The notes under the pieces: model-generated
Seen by the model: only the letters and a program-made list of their open reading frames with translations
The model's database searches: none
Told to the model about the DNA's origin: nothing
Assembly (NCBI GenBank): GCA_004321805.1
Contig: SGZV01000011.1
Coordinates: forward strand, 1 to 44,830
DNA length: 44,830 bases
Direction of reading: 5' to 3'
From: an alpha proteobacterium HIMB59
GTDB taxonomy: Bacteria > Pseudomonadota > Alphaproteobacteria > HIMB59
Part shown: in pieces, positions 29,511 to 36,368 of the stretch
How the letters are laid out: every line of letters starts with the position of its first letter
How positions within the stretch are numbered: the first letter of the stretch is position 1
Translations under genes and position numbers: made by a program

Positions 29511-30383
29511 TTATTTGTTAGATCCCTCTGCGTTTTCGAAATATTCGAAAAAATCACTATCAGGAGAAATAACCATAGTGGTTGAGCCGTCTTTAAAAGT
29601 ATCTGCGTAAGCTTCCATCGATCTGATAAATTCAAAGAATTCTGGATCCTCAGCAAAGGCATCATTTAATATTTTATTTCTGGCAGCTTCACCTTCACCT
29701 TTTAAAATATTAGATTGTTTTTCTGCCTCAGCAATAATCTCTATTTTTTCTCTATCAGCTGTAGCTTTAACTTTTTGTGATATTTCCTGACCTTCAGCTC
29801 TTAATAAATTAGCTTCTCTTTCTCTTTCGGTCCTCATTCGATCAAAAACGTTTGATTGAACTTCAGGAGTTAATTCTGTTCTTTTTAATCGAAGATCAAC
29901 AATCTCAATACCAAAGTTATCCTGATCCTCTCTAACATTTTCGAAGATTTCAGCCATAATATTATTTCTGTCATCAGACAAAAGATCATTCAGTTGATAT
30001 TGTGCAATTACACCTCTCACAGAAGAGTTTACAATTCTTCCTAAACGATCATTGAGAGCTAATTCTGTTCTTGTTGTTTGAAAAAACTTTAGTGGATCTT
30101 TGATCATGTAACGAACAATAGAGTCAACAACAATACGTTTTTGATCTCTTAGAATAACTTCCTCTTGGGCAGGATCTAAATTAAGAACCCTGCTATCATA
30201 ATAAACAACGTTTTGTATAAAAGGTAATTTAAATTTTAAACCTGGAGTTTGATGAACAGCACGAGGCTCACCGAACTGAAGAACAATTACCTGTTTTGTT
30301 TGATCTACTACAAAAAAGAAGCCAGATGCAAACATTATAAAAAATAAAGAGATACCAAGAATAATTATATTTCTAGTTTTCAT
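29511..30383 (-). CDS. hflC: FtsH modulator HflC (SPFH protein)
   Basis: HflC forms with HflK the large membrane cage around the FtsH protease. The 290 residues start with one membrane span (about 6-25), then the SPFH/band-7 domain (VVDQTKQVIVLQFGEP at about 26-41; DSIVRYMIKDPLKFF about 91-105) and a helical Ala/Glu/Arg-rich segment (about 185-245, ADREKIEIIAEAEKQSN) that makes the ring wall. It overlaps hflK by one base. Confidence 0.96.
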   Translation of the reverse strand: MKTRNIIILGISLFFIMFASGFFFVVDQTKQVIVLQFGEPRAVHQTPGLKFKLPFIQNVVYYDSRVLNLDPAQEEVILRDQKRIVVDSIVRYMIKDPLKFFQTTRTELALNDRLGRIVNSSVRGVIAQYQLNDLLSDDRNNIMAEIFENVREDQDNFGIEIVDLRLKRTELTPEVQSNVFDRMRTEREREANLLRAEGQEISQKVKATADREKIEIIAEAEKQSNILKGEGEAARNKILNDAFAEDPEFFEFIRSMEAYADTFKDGSTTMVISPDSDFFEYFENAEGSNK

Positions 30384-31489
30384 TAATTAGCTCCTGACTG
30401 TTTATTTTTATTTAATTCATTTAAAGGTAAATAAGGCACAACACCATTACCTGAGTTTTGGTCAATCATAATTTTACTAGAACCTGATAAAACATCTCTC
30501 AATGTTTCTAAATAAATTCTTTTTTTAGTGGTATCTTTAGCTTGTTGGTAGGTATTTAAAACCTGAGTAAATCTACTAGCTTCACCTTCAGCTTGTTTAA
30601 TTAATTTATTTTTGTATCCCTCTGCTTCTTGAAGAATTTTTTCTGCTTCACCACGAGCTTCAGGAACAATTCTATTGCTGTAAGCTTCAGCTTGATTGAC
30701 TGTTCTTTCTTTATCTTGTCTTGCTTTTTGAACATCATCAAATGCATCAATAACTTCTTTGGGAGGGTTAACATCTTGTAATTGAATAGATTGGATAAGA
30801 ATACCAACTTCATAGTCATCAAGTAATTCTTGTAATAAAGATCTTGAGTCTCTTTCAACAGACTGTCTCGAGACAGTTAAAAGGTCTTCTAATCTGGTCA
30901 TACCAACAACTTCTCTTATGGCGCTCTCAGATATGACTTTTACTGTTTCTTCTGGATCACGTAAGTTAAATAAAAACTGACCAGCATCTTTAATTCTATA
31001 AAGAACTGTATAATCTAAGTCGGAGATGTTTTGATCAGAAGTTAACATCATACTCTCTTCCAAAACGTCTCTTTTTGATGTTCCGTTAGATCGAAAACCG
31101 ACATTAATTTTTCTTATAGCCTCAACTTTTGGTGTTAAAACTTTTCCAATAGGTGTTGGAAAAAAGTAATGAAGACCTGGGGAAGTTGTGCTCTCGTTCC
31201 ATTTACCAAAAAGTAACTCTACTCCTTGCTCATCTGGCTCAACTCTGTAAAAACCCGTTGCAAGCCAGCCAAGAACTATAAGTACCAGAATAAATGAAAT
31301 ACCTTTTATTCCACCTTTAAAAGGCATTTTAATTTTATATTTATTTTTTAAATCTTTTAATAAATCGTCAATAGAGTCATTATTATTGCCCCCACCTGAG
31401 AAACCGCCGCCAGAACCAGGGTTTTTATTGCCAGAGGATGGTCCCCAAGGACCATCAAGAGCGAAAATTTTAAATTTGTTTTTGATCAC
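30383..31489 (-). CDS. hflK: FtsH modulator HflK (SPFH protein)
   Basis: This is the partner of HflC. The 368 residues start with a Gly/Asn/Ser-rich cytoplasmic tail (about 13-40, ALDGPWGPSSGNKNPGSGGG), one membrane span (about 63-83), the SPFH domain (VEPDEQGVELLFGKW from about 87) and a long helix with Gln/Ala/Glu repeats (about 270-320). The eight residues before the Gly-rich tail are unusual for HflK, but no other start codon is available. It heads the long minus-strand run and diverges from mrp over only 26 bases. Confidence 0.95.
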   Translation of the reverse strand: MIKNKFKIFALDGPWGPSSGNKNPGSGGGFSGGGNNNDSIDDLLKDLKNKYKIKMPFKGGIKGISFILVLIVLGWLATGFYRVEPDEQGVELLFGKWNESTTSPGLHYFFPTPIGKVLTPKVEAIRKINVGFRSNGTSKRDVLEESMMLTSDQNISDLDYTVLYRIKDAGQFLFNLRDPEETVKVISESAIREVVGMTRLEDLLTVSRQSVERDSRSLLQELLDDYEVGILIQSIQLQDVNPPKEVIDAFDDVQKARQDKERTVNQAEAYSNRIVPEARGEAEKILQEAEGYKNKLIKQAEGEASRFTQVLNTYQQAKDTTKKRIYLETLRDVLSGSSKIMIDQNSGNGVVPYLPLNELNKNKQSGAN

Positions 31490-31515
31490 GATACAATATA
31501 TGTAGTGTTTAATAG

Positions 31516-32262
31516 ATGAATATCAAGACTTGTTTTGGAATATCTAGCTGTAAAGGTGGTGTTGGAAAATCAACTGTTGCCTGCAATATTGCTATTACTT
31601 TAGCTAACCAGGGCCACAAAGTTGGTCTTCTAGATGCAGATATATACGGTCCAAGCGTCCCTACTCTTTTAGGCATTGGAGACAAGGAACCTGAGGTTAA
31701 AGATGGAAAATTTGTTCCATTTGAGGTTTTTGGAATTAAAGCGATGTCTATTGGTTTTCTGGTTAATGAGGATCAAGCCGTTGTATGGAGGGGGCCGATG
31801 CTTGCAAAGGGACTTGATGGGCTAATCAATAAAACTCATTGGGGTGATTTAGATTATCTCATTGTAGACTTTCCACCGGGAACTGGAGATGTTCAAATAT
31901 CTATGTCTCAAAAACTAAAATTAAATGGAACTGTCATTATTACCACGCCCCAACTTCTATCATTAAAAGATGTAATAAGAGGTATAAATATGTTTGTAAA
32001 AGTAGGTGTCCCTATTTTAGGTGTTGTTGAAAATATGTCCTACCTTGAAGAAAAAGATGAAAAAAAATATATTTTTGGTGAATCTAAGACTAAATCTCTT
32101 TTATTGAAAGAAAATGTTAATCTTCTTGAAGAACTGCCTTTTAACATAAAAGTTCCTAAAAGTTGTGATGACGGTAAACCATATTGTTTTGATTATAAAG
32201 ATGACTATTCGTCAAAATTTATGAACATAACAAATCAGATTGTAAAAAAATTACAAAATTAA
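31516..32262 (+). CDS. mrp: Mrp/NBP35-family ATPase without CxxC
   Basis: This is a deviant-Walker P-loop ATPase of the Mrp/ApbC group, thought to carry or deliver Fe-S clusters. The P-loop is KGGVGKST (13-20), DADIYGPSVPTLLG (40-53) is family-specific, and DFPPGTGD (118-125) is the Walker B region. The 248 residues consist of the ATPase alone: the N-terminal MIP18/DUF59 domain of many Mrps is missing. After VENMSY (171-176) the usual CxxC reads LEEKDEKK. Loss of these Cys is, as I recall, common in alphaproteobacterial Mrps. Its TAA shares TTAA with thyX. Confidence 0.88.
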   Translation: MNIKTCFGISSCKGGVGKSTVACNIAITLANQGHKVGLLDADIYGPSVPTLLGIGDKEPEVKDGKFVPFEVFGIKAMSIGFLVNEDQAVVWRGPMLAKGLDGLINKTHWGDLDYLIVDFPPGTGDVQISMSQKLKLNGTVIITTPQLLSLKDVIRGINMFVKVGVPILGVVENMSYLEEKDEKKYIFGESKTKSLLLKENVNLLEELPFNIKVPKSCDDGKPYCFDYKDDYSSKFMNITNQIVKKLQN

Positions 32263-33185
32263 GAAATTTTTATATTAAACTTATTTTCGATTTCTCGAAC
32301 TTCTCTTAATGAAAGTTTATAGTCTGTGGGTTTGATTCTCTTTTTACCTAATTTATCTTTTAATAATCGAGCTCCCTCCTTAGATAATTGAAAAGAGTCA
32401 GATCGATAATCTTCAAAAGCCTCAAAAGTTAAAGGAACCCATTTCTTTAATATTTCGACCATTTTGTCAGCATATATCTGTATCTCATACTGAGCATGAC
32501 TATCAGCACGTAGCCTTAAGAAATGCATAAGATTATGAAGATCAATCTTCCAATACCACTGGGTGTAGTAATTCAAAGGAAGGGTTGTTCTTGCTAACTC
32601 TCTAGCCAGGCCTTCACCTTCAACATATTCATCATTATTTAGCAACTTACCATTAAGTAAGTTTTGATAATCATCGTATAATTGTTCAGAATTTTTTTTA
32701 ATCAAATCTTGTGCTTGTTTTGCAAATTTTTTATCAAGTGTATTTGATCGACCTTGTTTATTGGTGGTAGATTGAGATCCAAGCTGGTTCATTTCAGGGA
32801 TATAAAATTCTTTATCTAAGACTGAATACCTTGCTGAATACTCATTCACATTTGCAGTACGATGTCTAATCCATTGACGTGCAACAAAAATTGGCAGTTT
32901 AATATGAAACTTAATTTCACACATTTCAAAGGGTGTTGTGTGCCAATGACTTAACAAGTATCGAATTAACCCCCTATCCTCTCTTAATTTTTTTGTCCCT
33001 TCGCCATAAGATACTCTTGCGGCTTGAACTATTGATTGATCAGTTCCCATATAGTCAATAACTCTAATAAAACCATGATCTAAAATAGGAATTTGTTTAT
33101 AAAGTATTTTTTCTAAGGCTGGTGATGTAGATCTGGAAGTTTTGAATTCTTTAAATTTAGGAGATTTTGGATTTTTTTTTGTCAT
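32259..33185 (-). CDS. thyX: Flavin-dependent thymidylate synthase
   Basis: ThyX methylates dUMP to dTMP with FAD and methylene-THF, replacing ThyA. The signature RHRx7S is present as RHRTANVNEYS (about 101-111), followed by ARYSVLD. ALPLNYYTQWYWKIDLHNLMHFLRLR-type residues at about 208-235 carry the other substrate and FAD contacts. The 308 residues include a Lys-rich N-terminal tail of about 25. The next feature on its 5' side is the tmRNA on the opposite strand. Confidence 0.96.
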   Translation of the reverse strand: MTKKNPKSPKFKEFKTSRSTSPALEKILYKQIPILDHGFIRVIDYMGTDQSIVQAARVSYGEGTKKLREDRGLIRYLLSHWHTTPFEMCEIKFHIKLPIFVARQWIRHRTANVNEYSARYSVLDKEFYIPEMNQLGSQSTTNKQGRSNTLDKKFAKQAQDLIKKNSEQLYDDYQNLLNGKLLNNDEYVEGEGLARELARTTLPLNYYTQWYWKIDLHNLMHFLRLRADSHAQYEIQIYADKMVEILKKWVPLTFEAFEDYRSDSFQLSKEGARLLKDKLGKKRIKPTDYKLSLREVREIENKFNIKIS

Positions 33186-33252
33186 TGATGTTTAAAGGAT
33201 TCATTTAATAGATTATATTATCCTTGTTGTTTATCAACTATAGCAATAAATA

Positions 33253-33485
33253 CTATATGTGCTAAGTGTATCGGACTCGGGGGCGGTACCCGACACCTCC
33301 ACCAAAAAAATCATGGGGGTGATATAGGCTTGACGTGCTCTGAAGGATATGGTTTTTGCTCGTTGTAAGCGTTTCTTCGATATAGAAACTTAAAATAATT
33401 GCTAACGATAATGAATTAGCACTCGCTGCTTAATCTAATTAGGTAAGCGCGGCTTTGGGGCGGCCGGGCAACAGAACGCCCCTTG
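33253..33485 (+). ncRNA. ssrA: Two-piece (circularly permuted) tmRNA
   Basis: The acceptor piece comes first. Its T-arm is TCGGG (33277-33281), a seven-base loop, then CCCGA (33289-33293), directly followed by acceptor strand CACCTCC (33294-33300), A and encoded CCA (33302-33304). A spacer of ten bases follows, then the coding piece begins GGGGGTG at 33315-33321, pairing with the acceptor strand and giving a G3:U pair, the alanine identity. The reading frame for the tag is at 33401-33433: AANDNELALAA then TAA. A helix GGGGCG (33457-33462) with CGCCCC (33477-33482) fits the final pseudoknot. Permutation is typical of alphaproteobacteria. The outer limits are estimates; a possible promoter TTTAAA-17-TATATT lies at 33191-33219. 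Confidence 0.93.
33401..33433 (+). other. tmRNA proteolysis-tag reading frame
   Basis: Ten codons and TAA encode ANDNELALAA after the alanine carried by the tmRNA; with that first alanine the tag is AANDNELALAA. The start with resume codon GCT, the AND core and the LAA end match bacterial ClpXP/ClpAP degradation tags (E. coli ends ALAA). Confidence 0.88.
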
Positions 33486-33490
33486 AAAAG

Positions 33491-33640
33491 ATGATAAAAT
33501 TAATTTTATTATGTCTTCTTATTGCAGTAATTGCTGAGTTGATTTTTTATTTTCGTAAAAAAGATGATTTTTGGAAATATTTAAGAAATAGAATAATTTA
33601 CTATGTTATTTGTATATTAGTAGTAGTGATTTTTTTTTAA
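33491..33640 (+). CDS. Small membrane protein, 49 residues, directly after tmRNA
   Basis: From the ATG at 33491 this frame gives 49 residues with two hydrophobic segments (about 2-18 and 36-49) around a charged loop FRKKDDFWKYLRNR. A TTG further upstream (33455) is in the tmRNA itself and is rejected. No clear Shine-Dalgarno is seen, and the first codons overlap a 16-base perfect palindrome (33494-33509). The stop is shared through TTAA with the convergent gene. I do not recognise a family. It could be real and transcribed with the tmRNA, or chance coding in an AT-rich stretch. Confidence 0.4.
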   Translation: MIKLILLCLLIAVIAELIFYFRKKDDFWKYLRNRIIYYVICILVVVIFF

Positions 33641-34044
33641 TAAATCTTATCTGATAGGCCGTAAATTAGAATAACAGATACAATAACAAAAAATATTGCA
33701 ATACCTATATCAAGTTTACTATTTTTGGCTGAAATATTCTTATCGACTAACTTAAAATAAAAAGCTGTTTCGTAAATCAATTGGCATAATCCAATCATAA
33801 AAGATAAAATAAAATAAACCCATGTGCCCTCGGTTCCTCTAAAAAGTATTATAAGACCCATTATAAAAAGTGGGACAATAAAAACACCAAGCACTCTAGC
33901 TAAATATAAACTATTCTCTCCTGTATTGTATTCTTTGATTAATCCAGAAGGAGAAAAAACTATTCGAAATACATAAACTCCCTGAAGTCCAATTGCTAAT
34001 ATAAAAAGAAAAAGATAAAAAAAACCATTAAAATTTTCAATCAC
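33637..34044 (-). CDS. Uncharacterised membrane protein, four spans
   Basis: The 135 residues have four hydrophobic segments (about 8-28, 47-66, 74-95 and 110-130) joined by short loops with charges, a credible integral membrane protein. I do not recognise the family. It converges with the small protein after tmRNA, sharing TTAA as both stop codons. The region on its 5' side (34045-34128) shows no gene. Codon use is like the neighbours, so no sign of recent transfer. Confidence 0.65.
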   Translation of the reverse strand: MIENFNGFFYLFLFILAIGLQGVYVFRIVFSPSGLIKEYNTGENSLYLARVLGVFIVPLFIMGLIILFRGTEGTWVYFILSFMIGLCQLIYETAFYFKLVDKNISAKNSKLDIGIAIFFVIVSVILIYGLSDKIY

Positions 34045-34128
34045 GTTTATAAAATATATGAGATTTGCAAAACCTAAAGTTTAAAAAGTATTTATAATAA
34101 AAATTTCATATTAAAAAATACCTAGAAT

Positions 34129-34320
34129 TTACAAATTTGTTTCAAAAATTCTTTGATCTTTTTGATCAGTGATATTTAAAATTTTAAATTTCTGTGTTTT
34201 TTCTAATTTTTGACCTTTTGATGTAACAAAAGATTTCATTTTTATAACCTCCGCCTGAGGCATTTTTCTTTGATATTTTAAAATATTTTTGTTTCCATCA
34301 ATTATAAGTATAGTTTTCAT
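34129..34320 (-). CDS. Small basic protein, 63 residues, unknown
   Basis: This frame gives a Lys-rich soluble protein (about 14 Lys) with a hydrophobic start ILIIDGNKNIL. It has an ATG, but no Shine-Dalgarno is visible in front. It diverges from the four-gene cassette that begins at 34449, and the 34321-34448 gap between them would hold both promoters. A regulator of that cassette would be in the right place, but no DNA-binding motif is evident. It may be a chance ORF. Confidence 0.35.
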   Translation of the reverse strand: MKTILIIDGNKNILKYQRKMPQAEVIKMKSFVTSKGQKLEKTQKFKILNITDQKDQRIFETNL

Positions 34321-34448
34321 AAAAAATTTAAGTTGCTTTATTATGTTTTAAATTAAAACAATATGCAATAAATTCATATGAATATCATAGTATTTTAATA
34401 AGAATTTAATAATGTTACTGTTAAACTAAAAAAAATGGAGGAATTTCT
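34321..34448. promoter_or_regulatory. Upstream region of the four-gene cassette with palindrome
   Basis: This very AT-rich 128-base stretch separates the small minus-strand frame from the cassette. It holds a perfect 12-base palindrome ATTCATATGAAT (34372-34383) and an AT-only inverted repeat TTTTAA-A-TTAAAA (34346-34358). Either could bind a dimeric regulator, though AT-rich sequence makes palindromes by chance fairly often. A Shine-Dalgarno GGAGG at 34437-34441 lies seven bases before the first ATG. No promoter can be chosen with confidence. Confidence 0.35.
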
Positions 34449-34748
34449 ATGGAGAAAATGATGTTAGCTATAGGTAAACTTAAAGAGGGTGAAGGTAACT
34501 TTGAAAAATTTATGGGATTTATGCAGTCAGATGAAGGTATGGCAGAAAGAAGAAAAGTAGCCCATGTCGAGAAGACCGTTCCTGGAATTTTACCTGACAA
34601 AAGTGGAGTGATGTTTAAGGTACACGTTCATGATGAACAGGCGATGAAAGATTTTGTTTCTGGAAGAAATCCAGTCATGAAACCTATTTATGATGAATGT
34701 ATTGAGAGTATTGAGCTATTTGAATTAACACCTGTAAGCACTGACTAA
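34449..34748 (+). CDS. Uncharacterised small soluble protein, cassette gene 1
   Basis: The 99 residues have no signal peptide or membrane span. They are Met-rich (about nine Met) and alternate strand- and helix-like stretches (MMLAIGKL; FEKFMGFMQSDEGMAERR; GVMFKVHVHDEQAMKDFVSGRNPVMKPIYDECIESIELFEL). This resembles a ferredoxin-like dimeric alpha-beta barrel, as in ABM monooxygenase-like or NIPSNAP-like proteins, but no catalytic motif is recognised. It has a near-perfect GGAGG site. Twelve bases separate it from the cupin gene, so co-transcription is likely. Confidence 0.75.
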   Translation: MEKMMLAIGKLKEGEGNFEKFMGFMQSDEGMAERRKVAHVEKTVPGILPDKSGVMFKVHVHDEQAMKDFVSGRNPVMKPIYDECIESIELFELTPVSTD

Positions 34749-34760
34749 AAAGGAGATATC

Positions 34761-35108
34761 ATGGGAATAGACGTAAGAGATTTTAACAATCCAGACGATC
34801 AAATAAATACATTTAATAATGCGACAGTGGATGTTTGCAAAGTTGGAGATCAAAGAGTAATGAGAATTACTGCAGAGCCTGGTTGGAAATGGTCCAACGA
34901 TGTTAAACCTCATGTAGGTACTGAAAGCTGCCAAACAAGGCATTTAGGTTACATAGCTGAAGGAACTGTTTGTGTCAGAATGGATGACGGTACAGAAGCA
35001 ACATATTCATCTGGACAGGCTTACTCGATCGATCCTGGTCATGATGGATGGGTAGTAGGAAATGAGAAAGCTGTAATGATTGAATTTCATGGAGCATGGG
35101 GAGAATAA
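34761..35108 (+). CDS. Cupin-domain protein, cassette gene 2
   Basis: This 115-residue single cupin domain shows EPGWKWSNDVKPHVGTESCQTRHLGYIAEGTVCVRM (about 39-74; first cupin motif with the Cys/His pair) and PGHDGWVVGNE (about 92-102; second motif). This form, with PGHD.WVVG, is widespread in uncharacterised bacterial cupins. Metal binding through His56 and others is possible but unproven. Its ribosome binding site is AAGGAG at 34750-34755, and gene 3 begins three bases after its stop. Confidence 0.82.
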   Translation: MGIDVRDFNNPDDQINTFNNATVDVCKVGDQRVMRITAEPGWKWSNDVKPHVGTESCQTRHLGYIAEGTVCVRMDDGTEATYSSGQAYSIDPGHDGWVVGNEKAVMIEFHGAWGE

Positions 35109-35111
35109 AAA

Positions 35112-35429
35112 ATGTCATTTAAGGCAATATATACAAGAACAATAAGTGTCAAAGATCACAAATTAGGTGAAGCAATGGAGATTTGTAATGGATTAGCAGA
35201 AGTAAGAAAAAAACACTTCCCTACCTCTCATGTCTTTTTTTCTTTTCAAGTTGGCGGCAACCCTAGAACAATAAGAGAGACATTGATTGGTGAGATGTTT
35301 GGGGATGATGATGAGAGAGACTCTAACATGTCTGCAGATCCTAAATACATTGAACTCCAGGAAAAAGGCAAAGACGTTTTTGTTGAGGGTACAATACAAG
35401 ATGAAATTAGATATATTTTTGCTGACTAA
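35112..35429 (+). CDS. Uncharacterised small soluble protein, cassette gene 3
   Basis: The 105 residues have an N-terminal strand-like start (FKAIYTRTISV), a helix (LGEAMEICNGLAEVRKKHF), then SHVFFSFQVGGNPRTIRETLIGEMF and a Glu/Asp-rich C-terminus. The repeat of strand-helix-strand suggests another dimeric alpha-beta barrel, possibly related in fold to gene 1. I do not recognise a family. The Shine-Dalgarno GGGGAG (35098-35103) overlaps the end of the cupin gene, implying coupling. Confidence 0.75.
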   Translation: MSFKAIYTRTISVKDHKLGEAMEICNGLAEVRKKHFPTSHVFFSFQVGGNPRTIRETLIGEMFGDDDERDSNMSADPKYIELQEKGKDVFVEGTIQDEIRYIFAD

Positions 35430-35465
35430 ATCGATGTTGGTTTTTGAACAATAAAAGGAGTTAAT

Positions 35466-35789
35466 ATGTCAATATTAGAAAGAATGAATAAAGCAATTGA
35501 GGATGTAGATACAGCTACTATGGAAGAACTGATTCATGATGATTTTAAATTTTATTTTCACTCAAGTGGTACAAATATAGGAAAAAGCGAAATTATTGAG
35601 TGGGTAAAAAGTGGAGATGTAAAAAATGAATCACCGCCAAGAATTTTATTTGAAAATGATGAAGTTGGATTTGATCACTCAATTGTCAAATTTTCAGATG
35701 GTAAAAAAGAAGCTGTTATGGCTCATTACAAATTTAAAGATGGTAAGATCATCTTTATGGAAACAGGAGCCACTAAGCTAGATAGCTAA
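35466..35789 (+). CDS. SnoaL/NTF2-like protein, cassette gene 4
   Basis: The 107 residues read as a short cone-shaped NTF2/SnoaL fold: N-terminal helix ILERMNKAIEDVDTATMEELIHDDFKFYFHSSG (about 3-35), GKSEIIEWVKSG (about 39-50) and the paired strands ending YKFKDGKIIFMETGATKLDS. This pattern (EDVDTATMEELIHDDF; FKDGKI) is typical of SnoaL-like proteins, which act as hydrolases, cyclases, isomerases or pure binding proteins. The site AAGGAG (35455-35460) precedes the ATG by five bases. It abuts the convergent MazG-like gene. Confidence 0.8.
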   Translation: MSILERMNKAIEDVDTATMEELIHDDFKFYFHSSGTNIGKSEIIEWVKSGDVKNESPPRILFENDEVGFDHSIVKFSDGKKEAVMAHYKFKDGKIIFMETGATKLDS

Positions 35790-36161
35790 TTAATTTAAGA
35801 ATTTAGAAAGGTCTGGCTTGAAATAGTTTGGGCCTTTCATGACCTTCCCCGCTTCATTATAAATTGGCTTTCCATCCTCTCCTAGCTTACTCATATTAGA
35901 ATTTTGAACTTCATCAAAACATTTATCTAAATCAATTCCAAAAGCATGTCCGGCGCCATAAGTAACATATAAGATATCAGTTAAAGCATCTGCCACTTCT
36001 GTTAAGTCTTTTTCTTTCATAGCATTTGTAAGTTCATCTAATTCTTCTTTGATCAAATCAACTCTAAGTTTATTTGTCTTGTCATCACTAAACTCAGATT
36101 TAGTTTTAACTTCTTGACCATAAGTTAGCATAAACAACTTAACTTTTTCAAAATTAGTCAT
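35790..36161 (-). CDS. MazG-like nucleotide pyrophosphohydrolase
   Basis: This all-alpha NTP pyrophosphohydrolase has 123 residues. The metal-binding motif EExxE-x12-ExxD is exact: Glu39, Glu40, Glu43, Glu56 and Asp59, with ADALTDILYVTYGAGHAFGID following. Such enzymes hydrolyse (d)NTPs, often non-canonical ones, or a phosphoribosyl-ATP-like substrate. With a his gene cluster nearby the latter is worth noting, but the C-terminal KLGEDGKPIYNEAGKVMKGPNYFKPDL matches the house-cleaning MazG-like group, not HisE. It stands alone, converging with the cassette. Confidence 0.87.
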   Translation of the reverse strand: MTNFEKVKLFMLTYGQEVKTKSEFSDDKTNKLRVDLIKEELDELTNAMKEKDLTEVADALTDILYVTYGAGHAFGIDLDKCFDEVQNSNMSKLGEDGKPIYNEAGKVMKGPNYFKPDLSKFLN

Positions 36162-36238
36162 TTTATTAGAATCCTTTCACTTTTTATTGAGTCTAGATTA
36201 ACATTTGTACTTTACCTACATCATTAGAATTATTAATT

Positions 36239-36267
36239 TTTACTAGTAAATAATAGTTTTATGTAAT
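36239..36267 (+). promoter_or_regulatory. Candidate promoter of tRNA-Phe
   Basis: A -35-like TTTACT (36239-36244) and a -10-like TGTAAT (36262-36267) are separated by 17 bases and end 16 bases before the tRNA, a suitable distance for a short processed leader. The match is four of six and five of six to the sigma-70 consensus; AT-rich background weakens it. Confidence 0.42.
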
Positions 36268-36283
36268 AAAAATTATCCGCTAT

Positions 36284-36359
<76 letters not shown>

Positions 36360-36368
36360 CTTAAATTC

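Noticed and set aside
33455-33490. Upstream TTG start extending the small protein after tmRNA
   Set aside because: These bases form the last helix of the tmRNA coding piece, so the extension reads structural RNA.
33186-33490. CRISPR or repeat region near thyX
   Set aside because: The unusual GC-rich blocks are explained as helices of the permuted tmRNA.
34725-34943. Minus-strand frame opposite the cassette cupin
   Set aside because: It is antisense to a clear cupin domain, with no ribosome binding site or family features; the same holds for frames at 35193-35399, 22015-22197, 23517-23774 and 30601-30858.
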